Positions 34,340 to 47,100 of a DNA stretch of 64,000 bases are shown here, in pieces. Below the pieces are notes generated by a model. The model searched no databases and was not told the origin of the DNA. It worked only from the letters and a program-made list of their open reading frames with translations. The stretch spans positions 12,090,001 to 12,154,000 of the forward strand of contig CM114272.1 of the NCBI GenBank assembly GCA_050084515.1, given 5' to 3'. Origin of the DNA: Blasia pusilla (taxonomy: Eukaryota; Marchantiophyta; Marchantiopsida; Blasiales). A program made the position numbers and the translations under genes. Position 1 is the stretch's first letter. Each line of letters begins with the position of its first letter.

Positions 34340-36856
34340 AAAAATGGGTATCTATCCTATATCCTATCTAACTCTCACTCCAATACGTGCTTCTCCTCTA
34401 CCGGCGCTAACACCATCGATTATCTTTCGTCTTCTCCCGCTAATAGCTCTCTTATCTCTACATTTGATATTCTAGAACCTCAGCCTGAATCATATCATGC
34501 ACCTCTTTTGTTTACTCTCTCATTGTCAAAGGCAATTCCTCTCTTGACATGTCAATCGAGTTTAGCTTCTCCCAAGTTTTGCCTAGATCCTGGAAAAAAA
34601 TATCTTTATACGCTACATTTACAAGAACTCTTGACTCGCATTGTATGGAGCCCAGATCCACACATGGCAAGTTTGCAACCAACCGAATTGCTCAAAAACA
34701 GTGCATCTAAGTTCTTTTCGCGGCACAGGGATAGAAGTGCTAGGAGGCTGCCTTGTAATGGGTGGTTTGACTCTGAATGCAAGCAAGCAAGGGCACGATC
34801 AGTTGATAAATCTTTGGATATCCAAAATCGGCTTATTATGACGAGCCTTTACAAATACTTGGTGAAATCTAAGAAACGAGCTTTCTTGCGGCGGAAGCAA
34901 GAGTCCTTGACAAGGGAGCTGCATGAGGACCCCGAATCATTTTGGAGACGGTTAGTAGTGCGGTCTTCAAAACCTACTCTTGATCCCAAGTCTTTGATAT
35001 CTTTTGCCGAAAAGCTCTATTTCTTCCCCGACGCTACATCTATGCCACGTTGTGAAGGAATACCTGGCTTATTCTCTGAAGCAGAGGTGATGACTCAACT
35101 AAGAAAATTAGCGAATGGTAAATGTGAGGATTTGGATGGTCTTTCTATTGAACTTTTCAAGTGGGGAGGAGATTGTATTGGACTGATCCTCACCAAAGTA
35201 TTGGGTGATGCTGCTATCTATGGTTTTCCTTCAACTTGGTCGCTACGGGAGATTGTTCCTATTCACAAATCATAAAGGAAGGACTAAGTGACAAACTATC
35301 GCACTATCATGGTGGGTAGTGTTTTTTCCAAGTTATTTGGGAAATTGGTGGAGTCAAAGTTGAGCACAAGGACGGAGTCTTTCCAAAAGAGAGCACGGGT
35401 CCAAGCTGATTTTCGCCCAACATACAACACCATCGAACATATCTTGGCCTTGCGTGTTTTATGGGAGAAATCTAAGGGCAATGAAAAAGCTTTGTTTTGC
35501 GGCTTCATCGGTTTCAAGAAAGCTTTTGATACTCTACCTCGTAAGCTCTTATGGGAAAGGCTGCAAGCCATTGGAGTACCACCAAGTCTCCTAGCAGCCG
35601 TGGCCACGTTATACCATTCCGTTCGGGCCAAGATCAAAGGTTTACAAACTCAAGAGATCTTGAGTACAATCGGAGTCATTCAAGGTTGCCCTCTCTCCCC
35701 TCTTCTCTTTGGAGTTTTCATAGATGATATCGAAAAGTGGTTGGAGGAATGTGATAGTGAAGGTGTCAAGCTTGGGGACTTTGTCATCAAAGCTCTATTG
35801 TATGCAGATGATATAATATTACTAGCACGTGATGGCATTAGTTTACAAAAACGCCTCGACACTTTGGCAAGGTTTTGTACCCAGAATCAGATGGAGGTTA
35901 ATATGGACAAGTCTAAAGTCATTGTAGTGGGTACTAGATCCAAGTTCTCGTTCTTTTACAAAGGTCTACAAATAGAATAAGTGAAGAGTTACAAATATCT
36001 AGGCATCAATTTCTCTAATGACTATAGTTGGGCACTTTGCGTGCAAAAGAGAGTAGAAGCTCGTTACAAAGCTCTATATTCATTTTTAAACCCATGTAGA
36101 AGAGCTCATCTTGTGCCTTGGAATCTTAGGAAATTCTTATTTAGGAGCTTAGTGTTGCCGGTGGTCTTATATGGGACCCAAGTTTGGGGCCCTAGTTGTA
36201 AGAAGACAGGTTGGGAGCGCGTGGAGAGGGTGCAAAAGATCTTTCTACAAGAAGAATTGGGTGTAAGAAACCAAACTCCGTATGCTATTCTTCTTGCAGA
36301 AACAGGTTGTCTTCCTCTAGAGGCTGAAGCACTTTACTTGACCATCACTTACATCGCAAGTATGAGATCTCTTGATGTTTCTCGCCTCCTTCATCAAGCT
36401 TTGCGAGCTACACGTTCGATAGGGTGGATGGCGGATGTGGTGACTTGGTCTTCAAAGTGGAATGTGGCGGAACGCGATTGGTACTTGAAACCGATGGCTC
36501 TCCGCGAGCATCTACAAAAGCAATTTCTCAACATTATTTGGAGCAGCCAGGGCACCAAAATGGAGTTTTATCAACTTCATGTTAATCCTATGCTTGTATA
36601 TTGTGAACAAGGATACCTACTTGCGGAGATCTCCACGTTCTTACGTCATATTATCGCACGACATAGAACTGGGTCTCTTAGGCTAGGAATAAAGGAAGGA
36701 CGATGGTTTAATATTGATAGAAGTAAACGAATTTGTAGGTTATGCGACGGAGAAAATATTGAGGATGAAATGCATGTGTTTGTTATATGTCCAAGGTATG
36801 AAAAGATTAGACTATTTCATAAAATAAATATGGAAAATTTCTATTCTTTACTATAA
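34340..36856 (+). pseudogene. LINE ORF2 remnant: endonuclease end, reverse transcriptase, zf-RVT
   Basis: One frame runs almost open for 2.5 kb. It begins within the C-terminal part of the apurinic-like endonuclease (GANTIDYLSSS, then SYHAPLLFTL). The reverse transcriptase follows (GFKKAFDTL, GCPLSPLLFGVFIDD, YADDIILLA at 35801). It ends with the zinc-binding zf-RVT segment ICRLCDGEN, EDEMHVFVICPRYEKIR. Only three in-frame stops interrupt it: TAA at 35273, TAG at about 35285 and TAA at 35978. No frameshift is seen. The family is a plant non-LTR retrotransposon (L1/RTE-like). The 5' part is missing, so the copy is truncated inside the endonuclease. Confidence 0.88.
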
Positions 36857-37035
36857 CTAGTATCTTATGATTTAAGTTGTTATATTAGGGACGTCATTAT
36901 TCATTATTCAAGTGCTTTAGGCAATAACTAAGAGAAGGTCTTTAAAATCTTTTTCTAAGTTAATGAAGGAATGATTTGTAATGGGTTTTTCAACTCTTTG
37001 GTCCCACGGACTTGATCTATTTACCATTTACCATA
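36857..37035 (+). mobile_element. LINE 3' untranslated region
   Basis: Non-coding tail shared with the truncated copy at 32180-32400. The similarity fades after GATCTATTTACCATTTACC, which is itself locally repeated (CCATTTACCATATCAATAT twice), near 37015-37075. No clear poly(A) tail. Confidence 0.65.
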
Positions 37036-40000
37036 TCAATATTTAGTTCCCGTCCATTTACCATATCAATATTTTAGTACTTTAGGCATGTACATATTAG
37101 CCATAGGGAACTAGATGCCGGCACAAGGGGTTGAGATTTTGCACCGAGGCCCATGCAAACCTATTGGCATTGTACGCTTCGGACAGGAACGAAGTCGCGC
37201 TACTCTTTGGCAGAGGGTCGGATCCGTGACTCGTGAGCGCTCGTCCGTCTCGTCCATGCTCAATGCCGGGTGCGCCATAGAGAACTCCACGCATGGCAAC
37301 ATTTGAAAGCTTGAGGTGAGGTTAAAGGATACCACGAACGAATATTGTCAACTCTGCTTCCACGAAGATAGATAAAACCTACTCTCGCGAACTTGGTATC
37401 ATTACAAATGTGTTTTACAGTGAGGTCTGCTCCCGCGAAGAAAGAGTACTCGTACCAGAAGTAGTGGAGTGTCGTGAACCAGGATTTGTGATCCATTCTC
37501 TTGATTCAACCTCCAACTCCAAATCTCCTCGTCCGTGGTAAGAAGTTTACAAGGTTTTGTCCGAGTGTGCACAGAGTTTGATGAGTTTTGATCCAAATCT
37601 GCACGGAATTTGATGAGTAGTTGTCCGTCATCTGCATACGAGGGAGGAATAGATTTCCGTTCCGGCGCGAATGTTGCGATTAAATTAAAGTGTTTTAGTT
37701 GGTATGAAGTCGGCTCGAACGAAGCTACCGGGCAAACTACCGAGAGTTGGTACATGGAAAGTTGTGGATAGATTATATTATTCGTGAACTCCATGTGCTC
37801 AAATCTCCTTTTGTTTTCCTATGGATTTTTGCGTATTATCGATACTCGAGTCCCCTTTTGCTTTCTCATAGACTTTTGCTCATTCTCGATGCTTTTTCTC
37901 CTTTTGCGAAGAAACATGCGGGGCGTGAAATACATATGCCAGATCACTACAACACCAAACAAGCAGCGATGGCAAAAGAGAAAGACAAAGGCTAGGATAC
38001 GCAAACTTCGGCGTTTTGTGCTCTCGCAAATGAACATGTGGAGCGAGAAATTGGGATGTCCAATTATGCACAGATAGCAAAAGGCAAAGAGCCATGCGGA
38101 AAGACAAAGAGACTGACTGGCTCCCTCTTGAAGTTTCACTATCATGTTTGGTGAAGTCCACAACTCAATGCTCCCGACTTCGCCAGTGGATAAGCCTACC
38201 GTGTGGGGTGCGCTTATCGATTTCTTCATCTGCTGCAAAGACGCACTTCCATGCCTCATGTGCAACCTTTGGCGTTGTCCAACACGCTAACAGTGAGTGC
38301 CCTCCAGTACTTTCGGATCTCTGGTGGACGTGGAAGCCATGTATCGGACTTATCATGTCAATCAGTCAATCAAGCAATCAATCAATCGACCAATGAACCA
38401 TTGAATCGCCCATCCTGATCCCAAGTAAATAATTATCGTCACGGATTTGCGTGTGCTTTTCTCGATTGAACCTTCCACAAGGCTCGCGAGTGGATCGATC
38501 GATGGCGTGCGTCGTTACTCCATGCTGTTTGTTTTCCCTCGCGAGCGCTTGTTACTTGGTCGTGGGGGCGGTTTGCATGATTCCGTGATCGAGACCGTCT
38601 AATTTGGAATTAATCGAGGCAAAGCAGGCAGATTCGTGACTCATGCTCTGATACTCGTTTGCAGAATGTCATGATCAGGAGGAGGAGAAAATTGAAGTGA
38701 AGTAAGCGTGGATGGACGGAGAAGTGCCACATATGTCAAGGAGCAATGATCAAAACTTGAAGTGAGAAGGTAGACGAATTCGACTTATGCGGTGAATGAA
38801 GCATATAGACGCCGTCCGGATTAGTCTCAGGAGTGCCGTAATCAGTGTAAGGGTCTCGGGGTCGACGGAAAGGTCAGGATCACGAGGAGATGAATATTCT
38901 TTGTATTGCTTGATCATGATGGCCTCTGTCTCCAAGCTCGTCGTCCGAGGAAGATCTTCGACGTACTCACAGGTTTGCCTTGCCATCTCGAGTAACGTTG
39001 TCCATCGCGAGAATGCAAGAATCAAACGCAATTGCAATTGATTTCAGATCGACCCCCACGGGACGAAGCCGCAGAAGAGGACAGATCCACAATTTGAAGA
39101 CTTAGGAGCATTCCAAGGACCAAGCCAAGTTGGTATAGGAACGCAGACATCCTTCAACTCAGAATTTTGAGCCAAGATCAGATCATCTATTCTTGCTATC
39201 ATTTGTGTGTCATGATCAAGTTGCAAGATTATTGTCGAGAGCTTGAGAAGAGCCCCAGAGAATTGACGAGGAGATTGAAAGTGCAGAAGACGAAGTGAGG
39301 CAACGAGTTTGCGGAAAGGGAATATGATGCATGGATAGTGATAGGCAACAGAAGAAAAGGAATCATCATCCCTTGAAGGACAAGTTCCTAATGCTCTCGC
39401 GTAGAGAGGCATACAATAGTGGACGCCCCACCAACAACGGGCGTCTGTTGAGGATACGGGGTGCTTGCATGATCGTTGCTTCTGTTTGCTTCATCGTCAT
39501 CACGATGGGATGCAATTGGGAGCGACCGAAGTCCAATACCAGTAGCGTGGTTCACCCGCAGAAAATGTCACAGTTCAATGAATTCAATACAAGAAGACAC
39601 GGAACTACAGATTTCTCAGTGGCCGGACTCGCAGAGGTCTCTTTACATCCAAGATGCGGTAGTCTTCCTTGACAATGTCATGCTGCTCGTGAAAGTGTGA
39701 AACTCTCTGGTGGATCTGCAGAGTCATAGGGATGATTTGGAGTGTAAATTTGGAGGCATTAAATCCTACCAGAGCACTACTCCTATGATCAGCGTCAAAC
39801 CTTGCACAACCAGAGCACTACTCCTGTGAGATGTGCCCGACCCGATTGGGTGGAGAAGTTCCCATCCAAGTCACACAAGAACGTCACTATTGGAATTCAT
39901 GGCAGTGATCTGACAATTGTCTCCAATGCGGTGTAAAGACCTTGCCTCCCGACATGGAATTTTGTCGTCTATGAATCTCTGCTGGACGGCGACAGTCTGG

Positions 40001-40800
40001 TTCTAGTGGTGAAGGGTTTAGTCACCAAAAGCTCCAGTAAAATCGATGTCGGGAGTTTGATGTGCGTTTTCGAGACGAATCTCTCTTCCGATCGCGTAGC
40101 TGAGACTCCGATTCTTTCAGCGGCTCAGGAGACCGTCCGCTGCAAGAAACCTCCGCCTCATTTTGAAGAGGAGCTGAGAAGCAACCGACTGACTGTCTAC
40201 GCCGATTGGCTCGGAGTGCTGCCGTCTGTCACCTACTACGATCCTCAGAGCACGCCCGACGTCATCTTGGAGTATGCCATGTCCCAAACGTCACCAACAG
40301 TCTTGCCCCTCGTCGAACGTAGGCTGGATCGGCATCAGGTCGTGAATTCCATCGTCCAGGGACTTCAGGAGAAAATTCCATCAACTCTAGATTCGATTTG
40401 CTTTGTGTTCTCCATGCCTCGCACAGCTGGTCACGCTCTCTGGATGGATGGATGGATCGATCCGCATGCTGCAATCCGGATCAAAATGGCGAGCCCAGCC
40501 TAGCCACTGATTCCCACGTTGCCGCTTTGAGCGATTCGAATCTCTCCTCTGACGTGAAGTAAGTACCTACCTGGTCCTTTCGTTCTCTACAGTGATCTTC
40601 AGCTTTCAGTCAAAGTCAGGGCTGCGGAAACCAAACTCACGAGAGAACACGCACTTCTCGTTGTCTGGATTCATTGATGATCCACTTTCTGGCTGCCTAA
40701 TTCCAAGACTTCACTTCACGGCCTGAAGTTACTACTTGCCGCGTGATGTTGCAGCACGCAAGATTGAATCGTAGGAACTGAATTTTGGAAGGTGTAGCGG
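37036..40800. other. Mostly unassigned region with several medium open frames
   Basis: Between 38.7 and 39.4 kb the minus strand has two adjacent open frames (39412-39044 and 39037-38750) without a recognised domain. On the plus strand 39838-40503 is open apart from one stop. Its first part (DWVEKFPSKSHKN, then WNFVVYESLLDGDSLVLVV) weakly resembles a plant B3 DNA-binding domain (W..F....L..GD...F). I cannot call a gene: no exon chain could be built. Confidence 0.3.
39838..40503 (+). pseudogene. Possible B3-like protein fragment
   Basis: The frame reads through PDWVEKFPSKSHKNVTIGIH, a stop at about 39937, then WNFVVYESLLDGDSLVLVVKG and a further 150 residues to 40503. The pattern W..F....L.DGD.LV is the late strand pair of B3 domains. 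The rest (LSSDRVAETPILSAAQE and onwards) is unrecognised. It may be a broken B3-type gene or chance similarity. Confidence 0.25.
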
Positions 40801-40824
40801 CATTTTGAATGATCAATTCAAGTT

Positions 40825-40958
40825 TTGATAGAGAATGTAGTGAAAGAAAGTAAGTCTTCTTGTGATCAATAGTATTGATAGAGAATGTAGTGAAAGAAAG
40901 TAAGTCTTCTTGTGATCAATAGTATTGGGTGCTTCTTGTGATCAATAGTATTGGGTGC
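40825..40958. repeat. Compound tandem repeat, 2 x 50 bp then a 26-bp unit
   Basis: A 50-base unit starting TTGATAGAGAATGTAG occurs twice without visible mismatch (40825-40874 and 40875-40924). It is followed by a 26-base unit (TTGGGTGC plus the last 18 bases of the 50-base unit) and the start of another. The second repeat appears to derive from the end of the first. Confidence 0.9.
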
Positions 40959-42579
40959 TATGAGATGGGAAAAATTAATTTTTAAGTGTTTTGAAATCTA
41001 TATAGGGGGTATCTCTATTTATTATGAACCTCTATTATTGACATATGACACTTTTTGTACGTGTCTACTTATTTAGATCGGTCCAATCCATGAGGGGGAC
41101 TTTCTAGCCTTCCCCTCCATCACCTTCCTTGCCGTATCAACACAAAAAGTTCTATCAAAGAATTCCTTCAATATAGCACTTAAATAAGTATGGTTAGATT
41201 GGCTTTTGTAGATGCCCTTTAGAAAAGACAAGCTTTTTAGGGCTATTGATGAATTCCAAGAATTTTCACTTGGATTGCAATGGGGTGAGTAAGAAAGTTA
41301 CAAGAACATTGAACTAGGAAGCCAATGCTAAAGAGGCCCAGAGGTTAAAATTGTTTTGTGCTCCACAAGGTGGCAACTCAATGAGGGTGTATCATGATTT
41401 GAAGACATTTAAGAAGAAGAAGTTCGTGATTCAACAAAGCTCTCTACTAGAAAGATGTTGTGTAGAATTAAAAAATGTTAACGTTTTTTTAGAGGACATA
41501 ACACTTTTATGGGGAGGACATTGGTAGTTCCATATGGAATTACGTGGATTTAGTTTTAGAAGATTATCCACTTGACAGTGGAATCACGTTTACATGATAT
41601 TATGTATATTATATATCGTTGTAACATTAACCAAACCCATGGATTTGCAAAGGTATTTAGGATTGCATCAAGGAAACATTTTGGTTACATTCAAAACAAT
41701 CAATTACTAGTGTCATAGTGGGAGGAGATGTTTGTTTCTATTTTACTTCAAGAAATCATTCTAATGGTAGGAAGGTTAGTGATAATTATGGATCCATCTA
41801 TCCATATTGGCAAGGTTGCACAAAAATGGACAAGTTTCCCATGGGACGAACACGTCCAAGAGTATGCCCAACGGGTTCCCGGCCTAGCCCATAAGCCGTA
41901 GCCTGTAGGGCCGGCTTCATCCAAGCTACAAAATGGGTGCGGGCTTAGCCAACCCAGGTCTACGTTATGGGCTCAGCGGACTTGGGTACCCAGGCCTGAT
42001 CAGACATGTCTGTTGTAGGGACATACATAATTCTGTGGACACGGGCTTTATCCTTGTGTAGCCTTGCATATTGGAATAGCGTGCTCAGAATTGATTGTGG
42101 GCGTCTCATACAATCAAGAATAAAGGGGAGAATTTGACAAAGCTGGAGAAGATCCTTCAAATATCATCCAACTTATGATCATCTTAATTTCTAAGTACAA
42201 TGAAGACTATCCACAAGCATGGAGTTCTCTATACTAAACTGCACCTTAGGAATATTTTCATTCATTGAGATGTAACAACAATTAGGTATAGACAATATAG
42301 ATTCCAAGTTCAGATCACGCACATATACTCATTGTGTTTATGACTATGGGATTTATTATATTGTGATAATATCAGTATGAATTTGATTGAGGATTGTACG
42401 ACTTTCAAAGAAAATAGAAAAGAGGATGATAATTTTTAAAAGTTTGATTTCAAATACTTGTGAATGATTAAGGATATATAATACATGCATGTTTAATGTG
42501 GCACCATTATTATATTGGAGCCATTGGAACGGCTTATTTGAAAAGGTTATTATCTACCACTTGCAATTTTTAACAACCG
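40959..42579. other. AT-rich decayed sequence
   Basis: No gene recognised; short frames only. 41840-42000 has a cryptically repetitive GC-rich passage (GGCCTAGCCCATAAGCC, GGGCCGGCTT, GGGCTCAGCGG, CCCAGGCCTGAT). Confidence 0.35.
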
Positions 42580-44190
42580 GGGTTGGGAAGGTCCAGGCGA
42601 GGAAGCTAGGTGGTGGAAATAGTGATGGATCTCGGTGGGGTGCAGGGCGCAGAGAGGGGGCAAGGATGCAAGGGGAGCGGGAAGGGCTAGGATACATGGA
42701 TCAAATAGAGCCAAGAGAGAGGGTCACGTGGAAGTTGGCAAGACTACCAAAATGCTTGCGGATGAGGACCAAAGGCTAGACTGGGTGGCAAGATAAGAGC
42801 GTAGACATGGGATGCGGGAAATTTTTCCCTTGTTGAGGCATGCCAACAAGACCAGGTTAGAGCAATGTTGCAATCTGTAGCATCTCATATATTTCTCACA
42901 AAAGGTATCACTGAGGAAAAAGGCCCTTTGATTTATGAGCTCTATGCTAGGGTTGTTACGAGATCACGTGATGAGAAAATGTTTGTGTTAGCCTTCAATC
43001 AGTGCGTAGCCAAAACTCTTCTTGAGAGAGAAGTCCATATTGTTGGGGATATTCCTGGGCGTGCTTGAAGACATCCCATAAAAATGGTGGTAGAGCAGTC
43101 TAAGAGAGACTCTTAGAGACCACATAAGTACCTTGACTTCAGAAAAGTCAAGCGTCACCATCGAGGAACCAATATGGTTATTGATCTAGAAGATGAAATC
43201 AACCCACTCAAGTATTAAAAAGCACCAAATAGCTCCCAAATTCGAGTTGGAGTGTCTTCTGAAAAATCTGTGAATGTCTTATTTTTGAAAAAAATTTGTT
43301 GCTTGGACTTCCCAACATCCTAGCTCGGGGCTTGTTTACAAATATGGAAATCTTGTTATAAAGGTGGATTAAAATCTCAAAAGGTGGCATATCTCTCAAA
43401 GCAATCTTGTACGTGGATCCATGTGCAAGGCTAAATCTGATGGAATAAGGAGAACATCCGGCACTTACCTGGATAAGAACTATACACCGACAGGCCGACA
43501 TGGCAACTACTGCCAAGCTTTTGAGGGTTGAAAACGTTTAATCTATTTACAAGGACAAGAGATCCATTGAAGTACTTCCTGTGTCCAAATGAATCATGCA
43601 CGTTCAGAAAATCATACCCAATTGCAATTATAGCTCTAGGGAATACCCCAACCATCTGGCCCATTGCTACACGTACCAATCGCACTCAAGAAGAAGTAGA
43701 CAACCTTACAAGTCCAGGGTAGACTGAGAACTTGTAGACCGAAGCGTTCAAAACACATTCATGTCATTGAGACAATCATATTTCAGATCCAAACTAAGAT
43801 TGATATTAACTTGTATCGTGAGAAGGTGGATGATCTCAATCCATTGTTTCTATTCGAGTCAAGAAATGGAGTGAAGAGAAAAATAATTTGTAGGCCATCG
43901 GTGGAGAGGGCAAAGCAAATCGCACAGCTTCGGAGGCTAACACGCAAGTCATTGCCACAAAATATATGCATAGTAGGAATGGAATAGGGAAAATTTATTG
44001 GGTCAGGAACAACACTGTGAATTCCAATGTGTCTAGGGTGTATATTGTACATGTCTATTGCTTTCCCACATGTTCCTGTGATGACTTTGTCCAAAGAGAG
44101 ACAAGTGGGAAAAGGTACTTCCCTTGTAAGCACATGCATGTACTATGTTTTGCTTGTAGCACTCTGAGGATGCACCATAAGGTCTGAGAA
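42580..44190 (+). pseudogene. Second copy of the SWIM transposase 3' part, decayed
   Basis: This is the inverted paralogue of 11650-10213. It starts with an aligned VEACQQDQ-RAMLQ stretch. MLQSVASHIFLTKGITE, FNQCVAKTLLEREVHIVGDI and the SWIM finger (FPTCSCDDF, then FPCKHMHVL, near 44070-44150) follow in the same order, through several frameshifts and stops. At two positions where the first copy has a stop, this copy reads Gln. The palindrome at about 44372 and the GA-rich terminal block (44450-44610) also match the first copy's end. The core and N-terminal half are absent. Confidence 0.75.
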
Positions 44191-44371
44191 TGTAGTTTTG
44201 AAATGCCAAAGTGTTCACTATGAACTTGAATTTTCTTTAGTGTTCTTTGGACACTCTTTTTCAGACCTTGGTTGGAAAAAGTTAATTGTTCTACATTTTT
44301 GCTTCCAATGAATTTTCCAATTTTGTAACTATGTACTGAGTAATGATTGGATACAAGAACGTTTCATGTAT

Positions 44372-44399
44372 GGTGCAACCTGTCGGATTCAGACGGGTT
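44372..44399. repeat. Isolated palindromic unit beside the second transposase copy
   Basis: Left arm GCAACCTGTCGG and right arm CAGACGGGTTA, the same family as arrays A to F. It lies downstream of the SWIM-coding end, as does the unit at 10010 in the first copy. Confidence 0.8.
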
Positions 44400-44619
44400 A
44401 GCATAGTGGGGAAGAGGAAAAAAAGTTAATTTGTGGAAGGAGTGACTAAGAAAAGAGAACATAAATGTAAAATATGGAAAAAAAAATCCTCCCTCTCTTC
44501 AACCCATAGGAAACTCTCTTCAAATCATAGGAAAATCTCTTAAAAAATGATCTCATTGGGTTGACATCAATTTTCTCTCTCCTCTCTCCCTCTCTTCCTC
44601 TCATCTTACCGCTCCTAGG

Positions 44620-47100
44620 TAGAAGAGCATCCAAGGTATTGGAGTTTATTCACAGTGATATGTGGACATCATCACAACATAGCCTTACTGGTTGCTAGTA
44701 CTTTGTTTCATTTATTGATGACTTCATTAGGTATATATGGGTATACTTTCTAAAAGTCAAGTCAAATGTATTCTCTGTTCCAAACATTCAGAATTATGGT
44801 AGAAAAGCAGACTAGATAACACATTCTCAAATTACGTTGTGATGGAGGAGGATAGTACCTTTCAACAGATTTTGATGACTACTTACACCATAATGGCATC
44901 CAACGATAAATGACTTTTTATTACATTCCACATTAAAATGGAATGGTTGAGAGGAAGAATCGATATATTGTTGAGGTAGCATGTGTTATGCTGAATGAGA
45001 AGAACATGCCTAAGATATATTTGGTAGAGGCTATAGCGTACGTAGTCTTCTAAATCAACCAAACTCCAACAGCAAGAATTCATGATCATGACAAGACTCC
45101 ATTTGAATTCTTCATAGGAAGTAAACTTGAGTATTTCTTCTTGCGAGTATTTGGCTATATTTGTTATGCTCATGTTCATTCTGAAAGACATCACAAATTA
45201 GATCCCAAATTTGAAAGATATATTTTTATTGGCTATGCTGATGGAACTAAGGGGTCAAAGTGCTACATTCCATACTCTAAGCAACTTATTATTAGTTGCA
45301 ATTTTCTTTTATGAGCTGAAGTCATGGTATGCTCCATTTCACCTCTAAATTCATATGTTAAGAGGGAGAATATGACTATAAACCAAGAGATATTGCCTAC
45401 AAATTCCCCAAGTACTAATGCAGGATTAGGAGAGTTCCTGGATTCTTCAATTGAATTTGTCAATCCATGGTTGGGAAGAGTATGCATTCAATCTGTTGAC
45501 ACTAGTCAAAGCTCAAGTCATATGTCAAAGGCATCCACCTCTGAACAATAACTTCGTAAATCAAGTGGAGTCACACATTGAAGGATTCCTTGCAAGACAT
45601 CATGCATATATGATGATTACACTGTAAGAATAGGAACCAAGTTATTTTGAAGAAGCTACAAGCAAGGTCGAATGGATTGAAGTTATAGAGGAAGAACTTG
45701 TTGCATTAAGACATCAACAAACTTGGAAGATGGTTGATATACCTTCCGGTAAGGAAGCTATTGGTTGCAAATAGATTTACAAAGTCAAATTGGTAGCCAA
45801 GGACTATGCACAACAATATGGCATCGATTATGAGGAGACATTTAGCCATGTTGCAAAGAAGGTAATTACGAGACCAGTAGTTGCAATTGTGGTGAGTAAG
45901 AAATGGAGATTACATCACATGGACATCAAAAATATCTTCTTGAATGGAGATCTATATGAGGAGATACACATGACTCAACCACTTGGATATAAGCATTCAT
46001 AGTTTCCGTTCTATACATGCAGGTTAAAGAAAGATCTATACGTGCTCAAGCAAACTTTAAGAGCTTGGTACATAAAGATTACATATGTCCTACAAAAGTT
46101 GGGTTGTATAGTATATGATTCTGATCCCCGCTATATATCTTGAGAGAACAAGATCATACTCTTATCATTGTGTAGTATGTTGATGACCTCTTGATTAGTG
46201 GGAGTATTGAGGATATGGTACAACAAGTCAAGCTAAAATTACACGAAGAATTTGATATGAAGGACTTGGACGAACTCAAGTACTTCCTTGGTGTTGAATT
46301 TATCATGGTTTAAGAGACCATATGGTTATTACAACAACAATATGCTCTTCACATGCTTCCAAAATATGATATGACGGCTTGTAAACCAATTGTTGGACCA
46401 AAGAGTGAAGCTAAGAGTAATATCTACAAGCGCATGGTTGGAAGTTTGATCTATTTGACTATAATTAGACCAGACTTAAGCTATGCATTTGGCCTAATGA
46501 GTCAATTTATGCAAGCACCTAAGAAACCTCACCTTTATACAATGAGGAGAATTATACGATATGTGAAATTCTTGGTTCACTTCAGACTTTAATTTGAATC
46601 TTTTCCGAGTTTACAATTACAAGGATTCATAGATGTTGATTGGGCAGAAAGTGTGTTTGATAGACACTCAACCTTAGGAAGCACAGTTATAAGTTGGATT
46701 TCAAAGAATTAACCTACAATTGTTTTATCTTCAACAGAGGCTAAGTAAAGAGGAGCGATCAATGTAGCATGTGAGGTGATTTGGCTCCATCCATCATTTG
46801 CTAAAGATTGGTGTTAATAACTTAAGACATGGTGTAACATCTGCAAAAAATATCAATAGCATCAAGTTTACTAATAATCTTGTGTTTCATGCTCGAACAA
46901 AGCATGTTGAGGTACATTATCATTTTATCAAAGAGAAAACGTTTGTAAGAGAAATTAATCTTGTGTATATATGTACAGATAATCAAATTGTTCATATCTT
47001 TACACAAGCATTGTCTACAAATAAGTTTGAGATGTTTAGAAATGCTTTCGATGGTGAAGATATCGATATGAGTTTGAGGGGGAGCATTGAAGATTGAATT
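44620..47100 (+). pseudogene. Ty1/copia polyprotein remnant
   Basis: In order: integrase start (ALEFIHSDMW-like reading from 44636, FIDDFIRYIWVYFLKVKS), the integrase C-terminal half (VEVACVMLNEKNMPKIYL, TPFEFFIGSKLEYF, LRVFGYICYAH), and reverse transcriptase from about 45640 (VAKDYAQQYGIDYEETFSHV, YVDDLLISG at 46176, DMKDLDELKYFLGVEF). RNase H follows at about 46600-46800. The order integrase before RT is diagnostic of copia. Stops and frameshifts are numerous. A plausible polypurine tract (TTTGAGGGGGAGCATTGAAG) lies at 47072-47092, marking where a 3' LTR would start. Gag and 5' LTR are not visible. Confidence 0.85.
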
